Positions 19,824 to 29,475 of a DNA stretch of 64,000 nucleotides are shown here, in pieces (positions within the stretch are counted from its first letter, which is position 1; every line of letters begins with the position of its first letter). Under the pieces are notes generated by a model, which ran no database searches, was not told the origin of the DNA, and saw nothing but the letters and a program-made list of their open reading frames with translations. Origin of the DNA: Agapanthus africanus (lineage: Eukaryota; Streptophyta; Magnoliopsida; Asparagales; Amaryllidaceae); NCBI GenBank assembly GCA_030015575.1, contig CM057342.1, positions 259,928,867 to 259,992,866 of the forward strand, read 5' to 3'. The position numbers were made by a program, and so were the translations under genes.

Positions 19824-20792
19824 ATGGCACATAAAATGCAGTATGAAAGGGATTTTCCCCCTGTTTTCGCACACGAGATTTACGGTACATATTTCCCACA
19901 CGAAATCGCACAAAGGGGCTGGAATTTCCTCCTCTATAATCATACATCTGCGTTTGCTCTACCTAACCTAGTTGCCCTATTTTACGAATCCATGGAAGAT
20001 AATAGCCTTGACAACTTAGGGTACATTAAACTGAATTGGGGTAATCGGGAAATTCACATCGATAGGGACATGATACACGAGGTTACACTCATACCACGTG
20101 TACCTGCACATGAACACCCACTGCGCTTTGAAGATTATATGCCATTAATGGGTAATGACTGTGCACGAGAACCGCGTAAGGGCATCCAAGCACGGACCCT
20201 TTTCGCAAACGTTTTAACTGTGTGCCGGTGGGCACAAAACAATATTTTTGGAAGTTCTCACAACACAACCTTCTTCACCCCTTCGTTACATGTCGTCCAC
20301 ACACTGATGACGAAAAATCCTAGGTTCGACATGTGTACGGTTTTGCTCCAATCCATAGGTACGGGGAAACGAGGTTCCGTATACCCATGTCCCATGCTCG
20401 TTACCCAACTCTGCCGTTATTTCCTCCCCGCCGAGGAATTTGACTCATATATGATAGACGGTGTCCCGGTTCGACCACTTGTAGAGGGCGTCTCGTCGTC
20501 CTACTCTAGACTCACAGATATTTGGACACGAACAGAACCGGCAGAAAATGTACCTGCACACACCCCTAGCTCGAGCTCGACTTCGAGCGGGGAAGAGCTA
20601 ACTCCCCAGGAGCATGCGCGATTAGTGAGGAGAACAGTGAGGAGAATCGACTCTTTGAGAGATGAGTTTCGGGCGACTGCACGAGATCACGACCGTCGGC
20701 TGACGGAAATTGAGAGGGGTATTCAAACCCTTTTGGCTAGAGGGGAAAGATCACGTTCACGCTCACGAGCGCGACGTGGGGCCGGGCAGTGA
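19824..20792 (+). CDS. Athila-1 third ORF (env-position protein), intact
   Basis: 322 codons, ATG 19824 to TGA 20792, with no stop or frameshift although gag and pol of the same element are broken. It occupies the place of the env-like ORF of Athila elements. The N-terminal two thirds (RGWNFLLYNHTSAFALPNLV, then MIHEVTLIPRVPAHEH) resembles proteins usually labelled putative plant transposon protein. The C-terminal part is Ser-rich, then a charged, probably coiled-coil stretch (VRRTVRRIDSLRDEFRATAR), and an Arg/Ser-rich basic tail. I see no clear signal peptide and no obvious transmembrane segment, so an envelope role is not supported by the sequence. A nucleic-acid-binding role is possible from the basic tail. 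Confidence 0.75.
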   Translation: MAHKMQYERDFPPVFAHEIYGTYFPHEIAQRGWNFLLYNHTSAFALPNLVALFYESMEDNSLDNLGYIKLNWGNREIHIDRDMIHEVTLIPRVPAHEHPLRFEDYMPLMGNDCAREPRKGIQARTLFANVLTVCRWAQNNIFGSSHNTTFFTPSLHVVHTLMTKNPRFDMCTVLLQSIGTGKRGSVYPCPMLVTQLCRYFLPAEEFDSYMIDGVPVRPLVEGVSSSYSRLTDIWTRTEPAENVPAHTPSSSSTSSGEELTPQEHARLVRRTVRRIDSLRDEFRATARDHDRRLTEIERGIQTLLARGERSRSRSRARRGAGQ

Positions 20793-21992
20793 GGGCACTG
20801 CTTTGCTCAAGTTTGGGGGAGAGGGTAGTGTATATAGTTATCCCTTGCATTGCATATTGTATATATTTTTTCCTTTTGCATATTTAATTTCTGCACTGCA
20901 TCCTTATATAAAAAACTTCATAAAAATTTGAAAATTTGAAAAATAAAAAAAAATTTAGAAAACAGAAAAACTCATAAAAATTGAAAATTGAAAAAAAAAA
21001 TTCAAAAAAAAAATTATAAAAATTAATGTATTCAATTCTGGTTAATTGACTTGAGTTTGATAAATAGGTTAACTGGCTAGGAAAAACTAAATCTTAGACT
21101 TAGCAAATTAAAAACCCTAAAAATAACCTTTCTTAGAGCTTAACGGTAGAAAGTATATGTCTTTGTAGATTATTTAGAAATAGGCAAATTTTGGGTTCAC
21201 TTCTTGGGCTAAGTCGAAACGAAGAAAAAGTATTAAAACTTTTATTAGAGTATAAGTCTAGATTCTGAAAACATGTACCCTACAAAATGCACAAACACGC
21301 ACCTTGAAACTTAGATTAGTAGAAGAGACCTTGAAATACTCTTGTCTAAAGTCCTTGGCACAATGAAAATAAAAAGAAAAAAAAGTGAATAAAAAAAAAT
21401 GGACACTGGTTTTTGTGATTACTTAAGGCTGTAAAAATAGAAAAATATTTAGCGAGGGTGCTTCATCACCTAGTGCCTTAGACCAACTGGTTTGGGAGCC
21501 ACTGCTAAAAGCCTTGGGTGTTGCAAAACTAGGAAGTACGCTTTAAAACGCTAACGCATCTTGTAATCGGTTGTTGGTACCTCAAGAAGTATTAACGGTC
21601 GCATGAAGGATGTGAAAGCGAAAATTCACCAATTAATAAGTGCTTTGGACAATGGACGAGAGTACGATTGCTTGATTTGAATTTCCAAGTGTAGGGGTGA
21701 TTTTTACACACACGGGGGGATATGTGATTAGAGTTTAGATAAGAGAAAGGAATAAAGAATAAAACTTGTATATTTAATAGAGTTGAGAGAAATTCCTAAG
21801 TGGAGATGGAACCCGAGAAGGAAAACTTAAGAAATGCCGAAAGCTAGGTAATTCTACAGGATATATATAATCTTAAGTTAAACAATGAGGAAGCGTGAAG
21901 AATATGGGTGGATAATTTGCGAGTCAACGATAATAGAATTCCTTGTTAGAAAACCTAATTGGAGAACAAAAGTCGAAAAAAACCAAATTGAT

Positions 21993-22115
21993 AGGATTTT
22001 GTGGGTGTTATCCGCTGAAAACCCTCAGGAGACAACACTCCTCCTACTAGGGACACCTAGAGGTTTAACGGCTTGTTGCACGTGCTCAGTGCAATCGCGT
22101 TTCCCTGCGAAAGTG
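21993..22115 (+). promoter_or_regulatory. Conserved 3' block shared by both Athila elements
   Basis: About 120 nt matching 37263-37384 (minus strand) in Athila-2 at about 94% by eye, while the two LTR families are hard to align. Contains ttgcac...gtgcaa at 22076-22094, whose Athila-2 form (37282-37300) keeps pairing with one G-U. It lies 80-200 nt before the 3' LTR. Candidate cis-acting RNA element; function unknown. Confidence 0.6.
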
Positions 22116-22160
22116 TGGCTAGGATAGATTTTTATCGAGACTAAGTAAAATAATAAGTTT

Positions 22161-22196
22161 GCTCGAGGGCGAGCAAATGATAAGTTTGGGGGTATT
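22161..22196 (+). other. Hairpin plus polypurine tract before the 3' LTR
   Basis: gctcgagggcgagc (5-bp stem, 22161-22174), then aagtttgggggtatt (22182-22196) directly before the LTR. Athila-2 has the same layout: gctcg/cgagc stem at 37215-37227 and PPT at 37193-37207, with a different loop. Confidence 0.75.
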
Positions 22197-23608
22197 TGTT
22201 CATAACATAATACTGCATTTTGTATTCCCCATTCTTATGCATTTAAGAATAAAAACAGGTGCTTTTGACCCATATCTGCTTCATGTTACAGGTTACAGGT
22301 TCTTGGCGCGAAAACAGTGAAAAACACAAAAGACGACACAAAAGAAGGAATTTTGACCAACAATTAGGAGGATCTTAGTAAAGCCCAGCAGAAGAACGGT
22401 TCACCATCAACAAGGCAACGCAAGATCCAAGTTTGCAAGAAAGACGGTTAAAGGATCCATTGCAAAGTGTTCACTGAAGATCTGGAATTAATACAGAAGG
22501 CCAATTGATAAAAGGAATAAAGAACCAGGAAGCCCAAAAGACACCAAAGCAAGCCACCAAAATTTCAGGATCCAAGCTCACCATTGGGCCGCGGAACCGC
22601 GGCCCAAGCACGCCCATGCCGCGGTTCCGCGGCCGTTTGAAGCCCTGATGCGCAGGAAATTTTACCATAATTCTTTGGCGGCTTTGGAAAGATTTTTTAG
22701 GGGTATATTTGTAATTTTAGACATGCGGAGCAATTGTAAACCTAGGGTTTCTATGTCCTATAAATAGAACCCAAAAGCCTTGTATTTTCTCATGCCTCTA
22801 CTCATGAATAAAATTCTGTTTTCTTGAAGTTAGAGCGCATCAAAAGTAAATAGGTTATTTTTCTTGCAGTAGTTGTAGTTTTTTCATATCCGCCCTAGGT
22901 AAATTACTTTCTTGCCTTAGTTTAAATTAGTTTAGTTTTTATTAACTTGCAATGGATGTTTTCTCTCTTTAATAAAATCATGTCTTTCTTCATCCCCTCA
23001 ATGAGCGAGTAGTTTCCTCGCTTGTTAGGGTTAGGAATAGGGAAGGATTTGAGAGATGAAGATCTCTCATCTCTTTTCGTTGCCAAACTTTTATGAACAT
23101 TAGAACTCCATGCATACCTTCTTATTCCGCTCCCTACGGCACTTCTACCCTCGAGGTAGTGGTGATTCCGTAGTCTAAAGGCCCGGATTTTAAGGTTTTC
23201 CATGGAGGTTAGGGTGAAGATTAATAAAGGAAGGACAAGGATCTAGAGGAAGAATCAATCATCCCAATCATCCTAATCCCCTTTATAAATATTTACCATA
23301 ACACTAATATGATAGATTTAATTAATGGCAATGGAAAGAGATGTAGATTTTTGTTTACCAAATTTTCCTTAAACCTAATCCTAGCAAGTTTCTAATCCTA
23401 GTATCATACAACTTCAATTTTTAGGTTTAATTATAAATCCAAACACCATTTGGAATTAACTCGTAAGAACTTAAAGAAGATTTACACATCCCTGTGGACC
23501 GACCCGTATTCACCGGCTAGCTGCAAAGCGACGCCGTTCTTGATTGCGGTTTACAAATATTTTTGATCTATCTTTTAGAAAGCGCAAGCACGCTAAATCA
23601 ACCAATCA
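22197..23608 (+). repeat. 3' LTR of Athila-1
   Basis: 1412 bp, same ends as the 5' LTR, offset exactly 11156. Twelve differences noted, all transitions (for example gacctatgtc/gacccatatc, and agcgcg/agcacg inside the GC region). Followed by the target duplication tccgt. Confidence 0.95.
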
Positions 23609-23613
23609 TCCGT

Positions 23614-24300
23614 GCGAAAGCACGGGGAACCTCCCTCAAAGTACCGACACTGGCCTGGCTGAAAGATTGACGAACTTGTAGGGTGTAATTAATCGGGGCT
23701 AGTCTTACCTTTTAGGGTTTGAAGGTAGATTTGATTAAAACAGTGGGAGACATCCTAATAAGATAAAATAATAACCAATCTAATCTTGCAAGAGCGCACG
23801 CAGAGTGTTTTCTTCTCTCTCTCTCTCTCCTGGTAGCAACCATATCATGCCTTAATCAAAATAATAATATGGATGCATTGACCGAACCTGATTATTATAC
23901 TGAGTTAGGGAACGTTGGCTCCGCTCAATCTTATAACCGTTATATGTCCGAGCAGGAAATAGAGGAATATCCGGATTTCCATGCCACCTAATTAAAGAAA
24001 GTGCATGTTGATGCATATTCTTCGGGTGTCCTTATTACCGAGAACAGTTTTTCAGTATCCTCTACGTCCTGGGTATATGATACCGAATCAAGATCCTGCA
24101 TATGTAATATGTTACATGGGCTACAGAAAGGTAGAGAACTGAGAATGGGTGATATGTCTCTAAGTGTTAGAGAATGGTGCAATTGTTGCAGCCAAATCAG
24201 TTGGCAAATATCACCTTGTATTAATACATTGATTCTGAACAAATGTTATTACATACCGAACCTGATATACAACATTACATCATGTTCTTTATTGAGTTAA
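23614..24300 (+). pseudogene. pol: Copia-1 leader end and protease remnant
   Basis: After the Athila-1 insertion the leader ends in a CT run (23814-23829), then ATG 23869 opens a short frame with a stop at 23989. The same frame continues to 24300. The second piece, STSWVYDTESRSCIC...NKCYYIPNLIYNI, is the copia aspartic protease, but the catalytic D-T/S-G triplet reads DTE, so it would be inactive. A capsid gag of normal size is absent, so an internal deletion preceded or followed insertion. Confidence 0.75.
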
Positions 24301-24419
24301 AGAAGTATATAATTCTGTATTGGAGGATAATATTGTGAACATTTTCCTGAATCAAGAGTTGATTCGATCAGGCACGTTATATAATAGCATATACGTTCTA
24401 AATCAAACCACGGTTCAAA

Positions 24420-25400
24420 GTATATAGAACACAGACAGGAGGAGCAGTTCAGGAATGAACGAATCCTTCTTGAGGTATTGTAGACTAGGTCATATCAATG
24501 CGACATGACCAGCTAGGTTACATAAGGATGAATATGAGAATCTATTTGAATTTTCATCTTATGCTACTTGCTAGTCTTGTCTCAAAAATAAAATGACCAA
24601 TACTCCGTTTACTGGAAACAGAGAAAGACTTACTGAACTCTTGGGATAGATACATGATGATGTATATGGTCCCATGTATACAAATGCCAAGATTGGTTCT
24701 TTTAAGAGCCAAATGGGTAGAAGTATTAAAGTCCTACGATGTGATCGAGGAGGCGAATACTTGCGTATGGAGTTCCTGGAGTTTTTAAAAGGAGAATGTG
24801 ATTCTCTCTCAGCTTACTCCTTCTTATACACCACATCACAATAGTATATCGGGGCGGAGGTATCGCACCCTATGAGATATGGCGCACTCTATGATGAGTA
24901 TTGCTGAGTTACCTGTTTCCTTTTTGGTGTTATACACTTAAGAAGCTGCATACCTATTGAATAGGGTTCCATCCAAATCAGAGCCTACCACTCCATATGA
25001 GATATAGAATGGGAAGAGACCATGTCTTAAACACGTTAAGATATGGGGTTGTCCGGCCTATGTTGAAAATAAAAATCCGGACAAGCTCGAGGCAAGGTCA
25101 GTTGTGTAAGTTTATCAGGATATCCCAAACATTAGTGAGGGAATATCTTCTACCACTCTGAGGAGCAAAAGGTGTTTTGTTTCTCAGTATGCCACCTTTT
25201 TAGAAAAGGAATTTCTTATGAAGAAATTAAGTGGTCATAAGGTAGAACTGGAAGGAGTTCCAGCTAGACAAACTAACAGCTGATGATTTGGTAAAACCAA
25301 AGGATTCAATAGTTTCCGACGAACCTCAGCCTCTCCGCGAATCTGTTAGGGTTCCTCATCTACTTGAGAGATACTACGGTCTTCTCGGTGACAGTGGGAG
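24420..25400 (+). pseudogene. pol: Copia-1 integrase remnant
   Basis: Fragments in more than one frame: RLGHIN (zinc region), GPMYTNAK, LRCDRGGEYLRMEFLEFL (catalytic core), YPKH and the FYHSEEQ segment matching copia-4. Many stops (for example within 24500-24640 and 24830-25070). The part between the first catalytic region and SFKSQMGRSIK looks deleted. Not functional. Confidence 0.75.
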
Positions 25401-26480
25401 CAAGGATTGCATCATGAGATGATGGCCCAACCGGGTTCAGGCAGTTGGAACGTCTGTTTTGATGTAATAGTCAAAGAGTTTGACTTCATCAAAATGGTAG
25501 ATGAACCTTGTATATACAAGAAGGTTGTAGAGAGTAAGGTTGTCTTCCACGAATTGTACGTAGATGGCATACGCTTGATAGGAAATGGTTTCCTATGCTA
25601 CACTCGGTCAAGCTCCTTTTATCACGGGGATTCTCAATGGAAGATCTAGATGATGCCTGCTACATCTTGTGGATTATAATCTATGGTGATAGATCTAAGT
25701 GGATGTTGGGAGTGTCCCAAATTCAGATACATTAACACCATACTAAAGGGTTTAGTATGGAAGATTCTAAGCGTGGTGGTTCGCCCACTTACTCATAGAT
25801 AACTCTCTCCAATACTGATTTGGAGAGAGCTCGTATGCAAAGGATACCCTATGCTTCGGCAGTAGACTCTATCAGAGTGTGCTATGTTATGTACCAGACC
25901 AGATATAGATGACTCACTAGGTGTAGTGATCAGGAATCAATCGGATCTTGGGAGAATCACTGGACAGCCGTGGAGGATATTCTTATGTACTTGAGAAGCA
26001 CTAAAAGAAAATTCTTGGTTCCAGCTTCCAGAGTGATAAGTTCTACTGAGAGTCAGTCACAGGCATTGTCTTTACCCACAATGGAGGGACGGTATGTTGG
26101 AAGAGTTCCAAGCTAGATACCGTGACATACTAAACAATAAAGGCTGAATACATTGCTACCACTGATATTACCAAAGTGGCTGTCTGGGCATTTCTTGTTC
26201 ATAAGATGAACAAGGTTCCTACCATTGAGCATCCAATAACTGTTATTATGACAACAATGGAGTTTTGGCTTTGGCCTAGGAACACCGGTCCCATCAGCGT
26301 TCCAGACATATTCTGAGGCTAGTATCACCTGATCAGGGAGATGGAGTAGACCAGAAGGTTGACATAGCGGATCCACTCAAAGGCCTTACCCCAAGAGAGA
26401 CTTCTCTACAATGGTTGAGTATGGGATACTACAACCTCTGCTATATTGTTGGGTATTGGATACTACAACAGATGGCCTTA
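25401..26480 (+). pseudogene. pol: Copia-1 RT and RNase H remnants
   Basis: 25430-25640 matches the end of RT of copia-4 (SWNVCFDVIVKEFDFIKMVDEPCIYKK, then LYVDGIRLIGN in place of the YVDD box). The bulk of RT before it is missing. 25640-26410 carries frameshifted RNase H pieces recognisable beside copia-4. Heavily decayed. Confidence 0.75.
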
Positions 26481-26495
26481 GTGCAAGTGGGAGAT
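26481..26495 (+). other. PPT of copia-1
   Basis: gtgcaagtgggagat immediately before the 3' LTR. Copia-4 has the same tract on the minus strand (agtgggagatt, 61776-61786). Confidence 0.85.
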
Positions 26496-28701
26496 TGTTA
26501 GTTATATGTATGCCCTAGAGGCCATTAATGTACATGCGATGTATATTGTAGTGGATGCTTGGACATATATATGAAGGACTTTCTTGCTCGACATGATAGT
26601 ATGCTATCTGATTGCACTTTATCTTAACATATAAACAAATACTGTTTTGTGATCACATGTTGATAAAGCCCTTAGGATGATTACTTGACTACCAGGATTA
26701 GGATGCAGATCATACTAGTGGGGACAGGGTAGTCGATAAGTACATCCTTCAAATGTTCTTAGTCGTGGGAGTATCGAGATAGGGCATCGATACTGCAGAG
26801 TAGACTAGCGTATGCGCTTCTTGACCTATATGATGGGCGATGGATGATCCCATATCCATTGGTGTTTGACATCAGAGAAGGTATATGGATGCTCAGTGGA
26901 GACTGGGTACACTGGACGGACTCGCCGAGAACTCCTTGATAGTATTATACCTATCATCGGATAGCAGTTCTCTGGTGACACTGGTACAGGTTAGTCTGTA
27001 GACCCGAGATCGTCATAGAGTCTTGTGTGATTACTACTGTGCTTTGATTTCCACCTTACCACGGTCAAGAGATCGTGCAAAATAGTGGCTTTTGGGTACA
27101 GTCCCGAATCACATGGAGGCAATGAGCGATAGGAGGGGTTTCGTCTCTCCCGGTATTGGGGGTTGATGTTGCGCTGTGCTCGATTGGCCATAACAGGAAA
27201 TCCCTGGCCAGGGTTGCTGAGATTTACTGGTAAGTGTTATCAGTAGTTTCTCGAACCATTATGGACCTTACATCGGCATAACTTATCAGGCTATTGGGGT
27301 CTGACGTAATACCACCCCCAGGCTGTGATATGCGACATATCATACGAAGAGACCGGACTGTACGATAGTGTTACTGATTGGATTCGCAAGAGTTATAGCA
27401 GGATTGCTTGTTGATCTTCTGATCGCTCAATACCCGGGGGGCCGTTCCGTTTAGCAGACCGCTTGCGGCTTGTGGGTGTTTGATATGATCATCACCTACC
27501 GCCGGCGTATTGACGAGTTTTTAGAGTCCTACACAGAGATTTCCTGGTTCATGCGAAACGGAGTAGGAGCATATATGTGATATGTGCGGGACCGAGATTA
27601 ATACGAGTATGTGATATCGTATTCTATTCTCGCGATATGTGATATCGGTCGGGTATATGTGATATAGCCGGGTTATTGGATCAAGTGTTGATTTGATAAG
27701 TTGATTCATCTGATATTAGTCGGTTATATGTACTATAACCGGATTATTAAATCAAGAGTTGATTTAATAGTTTAATGTATAATTATATATTTGATATATT
27801 AAATTACATTAATTAATATTAGCTCACTTAAGATTTCTTTCTCACTTTTTGATTGATATATATATGTGATATATATTAATTGTATTATTTTTTGCACAAA
27901 TATATATATATATATATGATATATATTGTTGTGTCGTGCTAGGTTACACATGCAACATGTATGAGACTAACACCATGTTAGGGTTAATATTTATTTTTAA
28001 GTAATTACAAATTAGTGGAGATATTTTGATGGTTGGAAGCTTGGAGAAGGTTTAAGATAACCATTGACTTAGTCCAATCTTTTGTTTTTCTTAAGATATT
28101 TATCAACTCAACCATTAACCATACACAATGGTTAACTCTCTACAAGGGTTGGATATATGATATACACACCCATGATAGCATTTCTAACCTCATGAGTTCA
28201 TTCATCTTCTTCTTCTTCATCAAGTGAGAAAAGCTTGCTAGCTTTTTCAAAAGTGATGGAAACTTGTGAGAAAAATATATCTAAAGTGAGCCCACTTCCT
28301 ACTTCATCATCCTATACTATTAGCCATTTAGTTTAGGGTGTTTGCTTCACTAATCTATACAATTAGTGAAGAGATAGCATGAGCTAGTGTCTCCTCGACG
28401 TAGATCATCTTCGGCCTCGAAGACTTCGAAGCAAGCTTGTTCGTTTCTTCATGGGAGCCATTTTAGAGTCCGGGGATCGTGATCGCAGCGAAGGGACTAC
28501 TACACGAAGCTATTGAAGTGAAGGACCGGTCTACAAAGGTTGTATTTCTTGTTCACTTAGATGTAAAGAGTTTACATATCTTGTTTTACTCTAAGTCTCT
28601 AGTTAAGATCTTGGTTAGGGTTTCTTTAGCACCCTAAAAATTTTAAAGTAGCATGATTGATTCTTGCCAAAACCTTCACAAGGTGTTAAGCTAACCCTAC
28701 A
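26496..28701 (+). repeat. 3' LTR of copia-1
   Basis: 2206 bp, tgttagttatatg to ctaaccctaca, followed by target duplication acgac (28702-28706). Shorter TA run than the 5' copy. Next to the 5' LTR it shows about 25 differences in the first 530 bp. Confidence 0.92.
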
Positions 28702-29114
28702 ACGACGGCCGCGGATTCGGCGAGATCGGCGTAAAATTGGTCGGATGCCTTGTATCTCTCCACGAATTTCGCTGCCCAGCTCTCGGCGAGCTTCACCGCG
28801 TCTATAGCCACCCGAACGTCCCTCTTGAGGGCGTCCCTTGACTTCTTCATCGCATTGTAGAGGCTGTTCACCTCCTCCATCATGGCTTGGATAGCCCGGT
28901 TGGACTCATCCAGAAGCCGATGAGACTCCTTCAGCTTGGAGTTTGTCAGCCCCTCGGTGACCAGTCGAGTGTCGAGGAGAGCCGCCATCTCCTCCGCTTG
29001 CTGCAGTTGGAAGTGGAGTTCTTCCTCCCGCGAGGAGGATTCGCCCGCCTTTTTCATAGCTAGGACTACCTCCTCGGATTCCAGGGCGACGAGGAGAGCG
29101 CGGTGATGAAGGAC
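28702..29114 (-). pseudogene. Antisense ORF of Tat-like element, second exon
   Basis: Minus-strand frame reading VLHHRALLVALESEEVVL, then KKAGESSSREEELHFQLQQ and on to ADLAES, a long charged helical, likely coiled-coil segment. It continues into 6269-6042 once copia-1 is removed. The upstream exon is joined by an 83-bp intron 29115-29197 (minus strand cag|gtcggt ... ctcag|gtcc). Without splicing the frame hits tga four codons into the intron. Function unknown. Confidence 0.7.
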
Positions 29115-29197
29115 CTGAGAAAAGAAACAAACAGGTTAGAAAATTCAAACCGAGGAAATAAGACTTAAAGAAATGTTAAGAAAAGTCAAGTACCGAC

Positions 29198-29475
29198 CTG
29201 AACCGCCTCCTGCGCTATGGCGGCCACCTGGGGATTCATGGTCCCCCCGGAAATCTTGCCCCCGACTGTCTGCTCTATGTCTGAAAGCAAGTTGTCGGCG
29301 ACGGAGAGCCCCGAGGGCACCTCAATGCAGAAGTCGCCCTCCTGCACTGGGATCCCGGTAGAAGATGGCCGAGAGACCATCCGCTTCTGCCTTTTGAAGG
29401 GGATTTCGGCGAGCTCAGCCTCCTCCTCGTCTTCATCCTCTCTCGTCCGGGGCACCGGGTTCCACGCGTGCTTAT
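29198..29475 (-). pseudogene. Antisense ORF of Tat-like element, first visible exon
   Basis: Minus strand, reading KHAWNPVPRTREDEDEEEAE, then LAEIPFKRQKRM and on to IAQEAVQ. The frame is open up to the copia-2 boundary at 29475 with no ATG, so the N-terminal part lies beyond copia-2, outside the window. An acidic run is followed by a short basic KRQKR patch. Confidence 0.65.

Larger units (their letters stand above)
20793..22196 (+). other. Athila-1 3' non-coding region
   Basis: AT-rich, no credible ORF. Begins with a PPT-like caagtttgggggagaggg at 20808. Includes a segment shared with Athila-2 (ggtgcttcatcaccta...ccaactggtttggg, 21460-21495), a strongly conserved block (21993-22115), a small hairpin and the true PPT. 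Confidence 0.6.
11041..23608 (+). mobile_element. Athila-1: Ty3/gypsy Athila element
   Basis: LTRs of equal length (1412 bp) at 11041-12452 and 22197-23608, TGTTCATAAC to CA. Target duplication tccgt at 11036-11040 and 23609-23613. PBS of Athila type at 12455, PPT aagtttgggggta before the 3' LTR, gag-pol in one frame then frameshifted, and a third ORF after pol. By eye the LTRs differ at 12 sites, all transitions, with no indel. That is about 0.85%, or about 0.3 My if a rate of 1.3e-8 per site per year applies. Inserted in the leader of copia-1. Confidence 0.95.
6270..28701 (+). mobile_element. Copia-1: Ty1/copia element, decayed, split by Athila-1
   Basis: LTRs at 6270-8547 and 26496-28701 (TGTTAG...CCTACA), target duplication acgac on both sides (6265-6269 and 28702-28706). 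A PBS at 8549 and PPT at 26481-26495 give + orientation. The internal region (8548-11040 plus 23614-26495) has a very long non-coding leader, no recognisable full gag, and remnants of protease, integrase, RT and RNase H in copia order with many stops. LTRs differ by roughly 4-5% in the first 500 bp, so it is older than the Athila-1 inside it. Confidence 0.9.
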
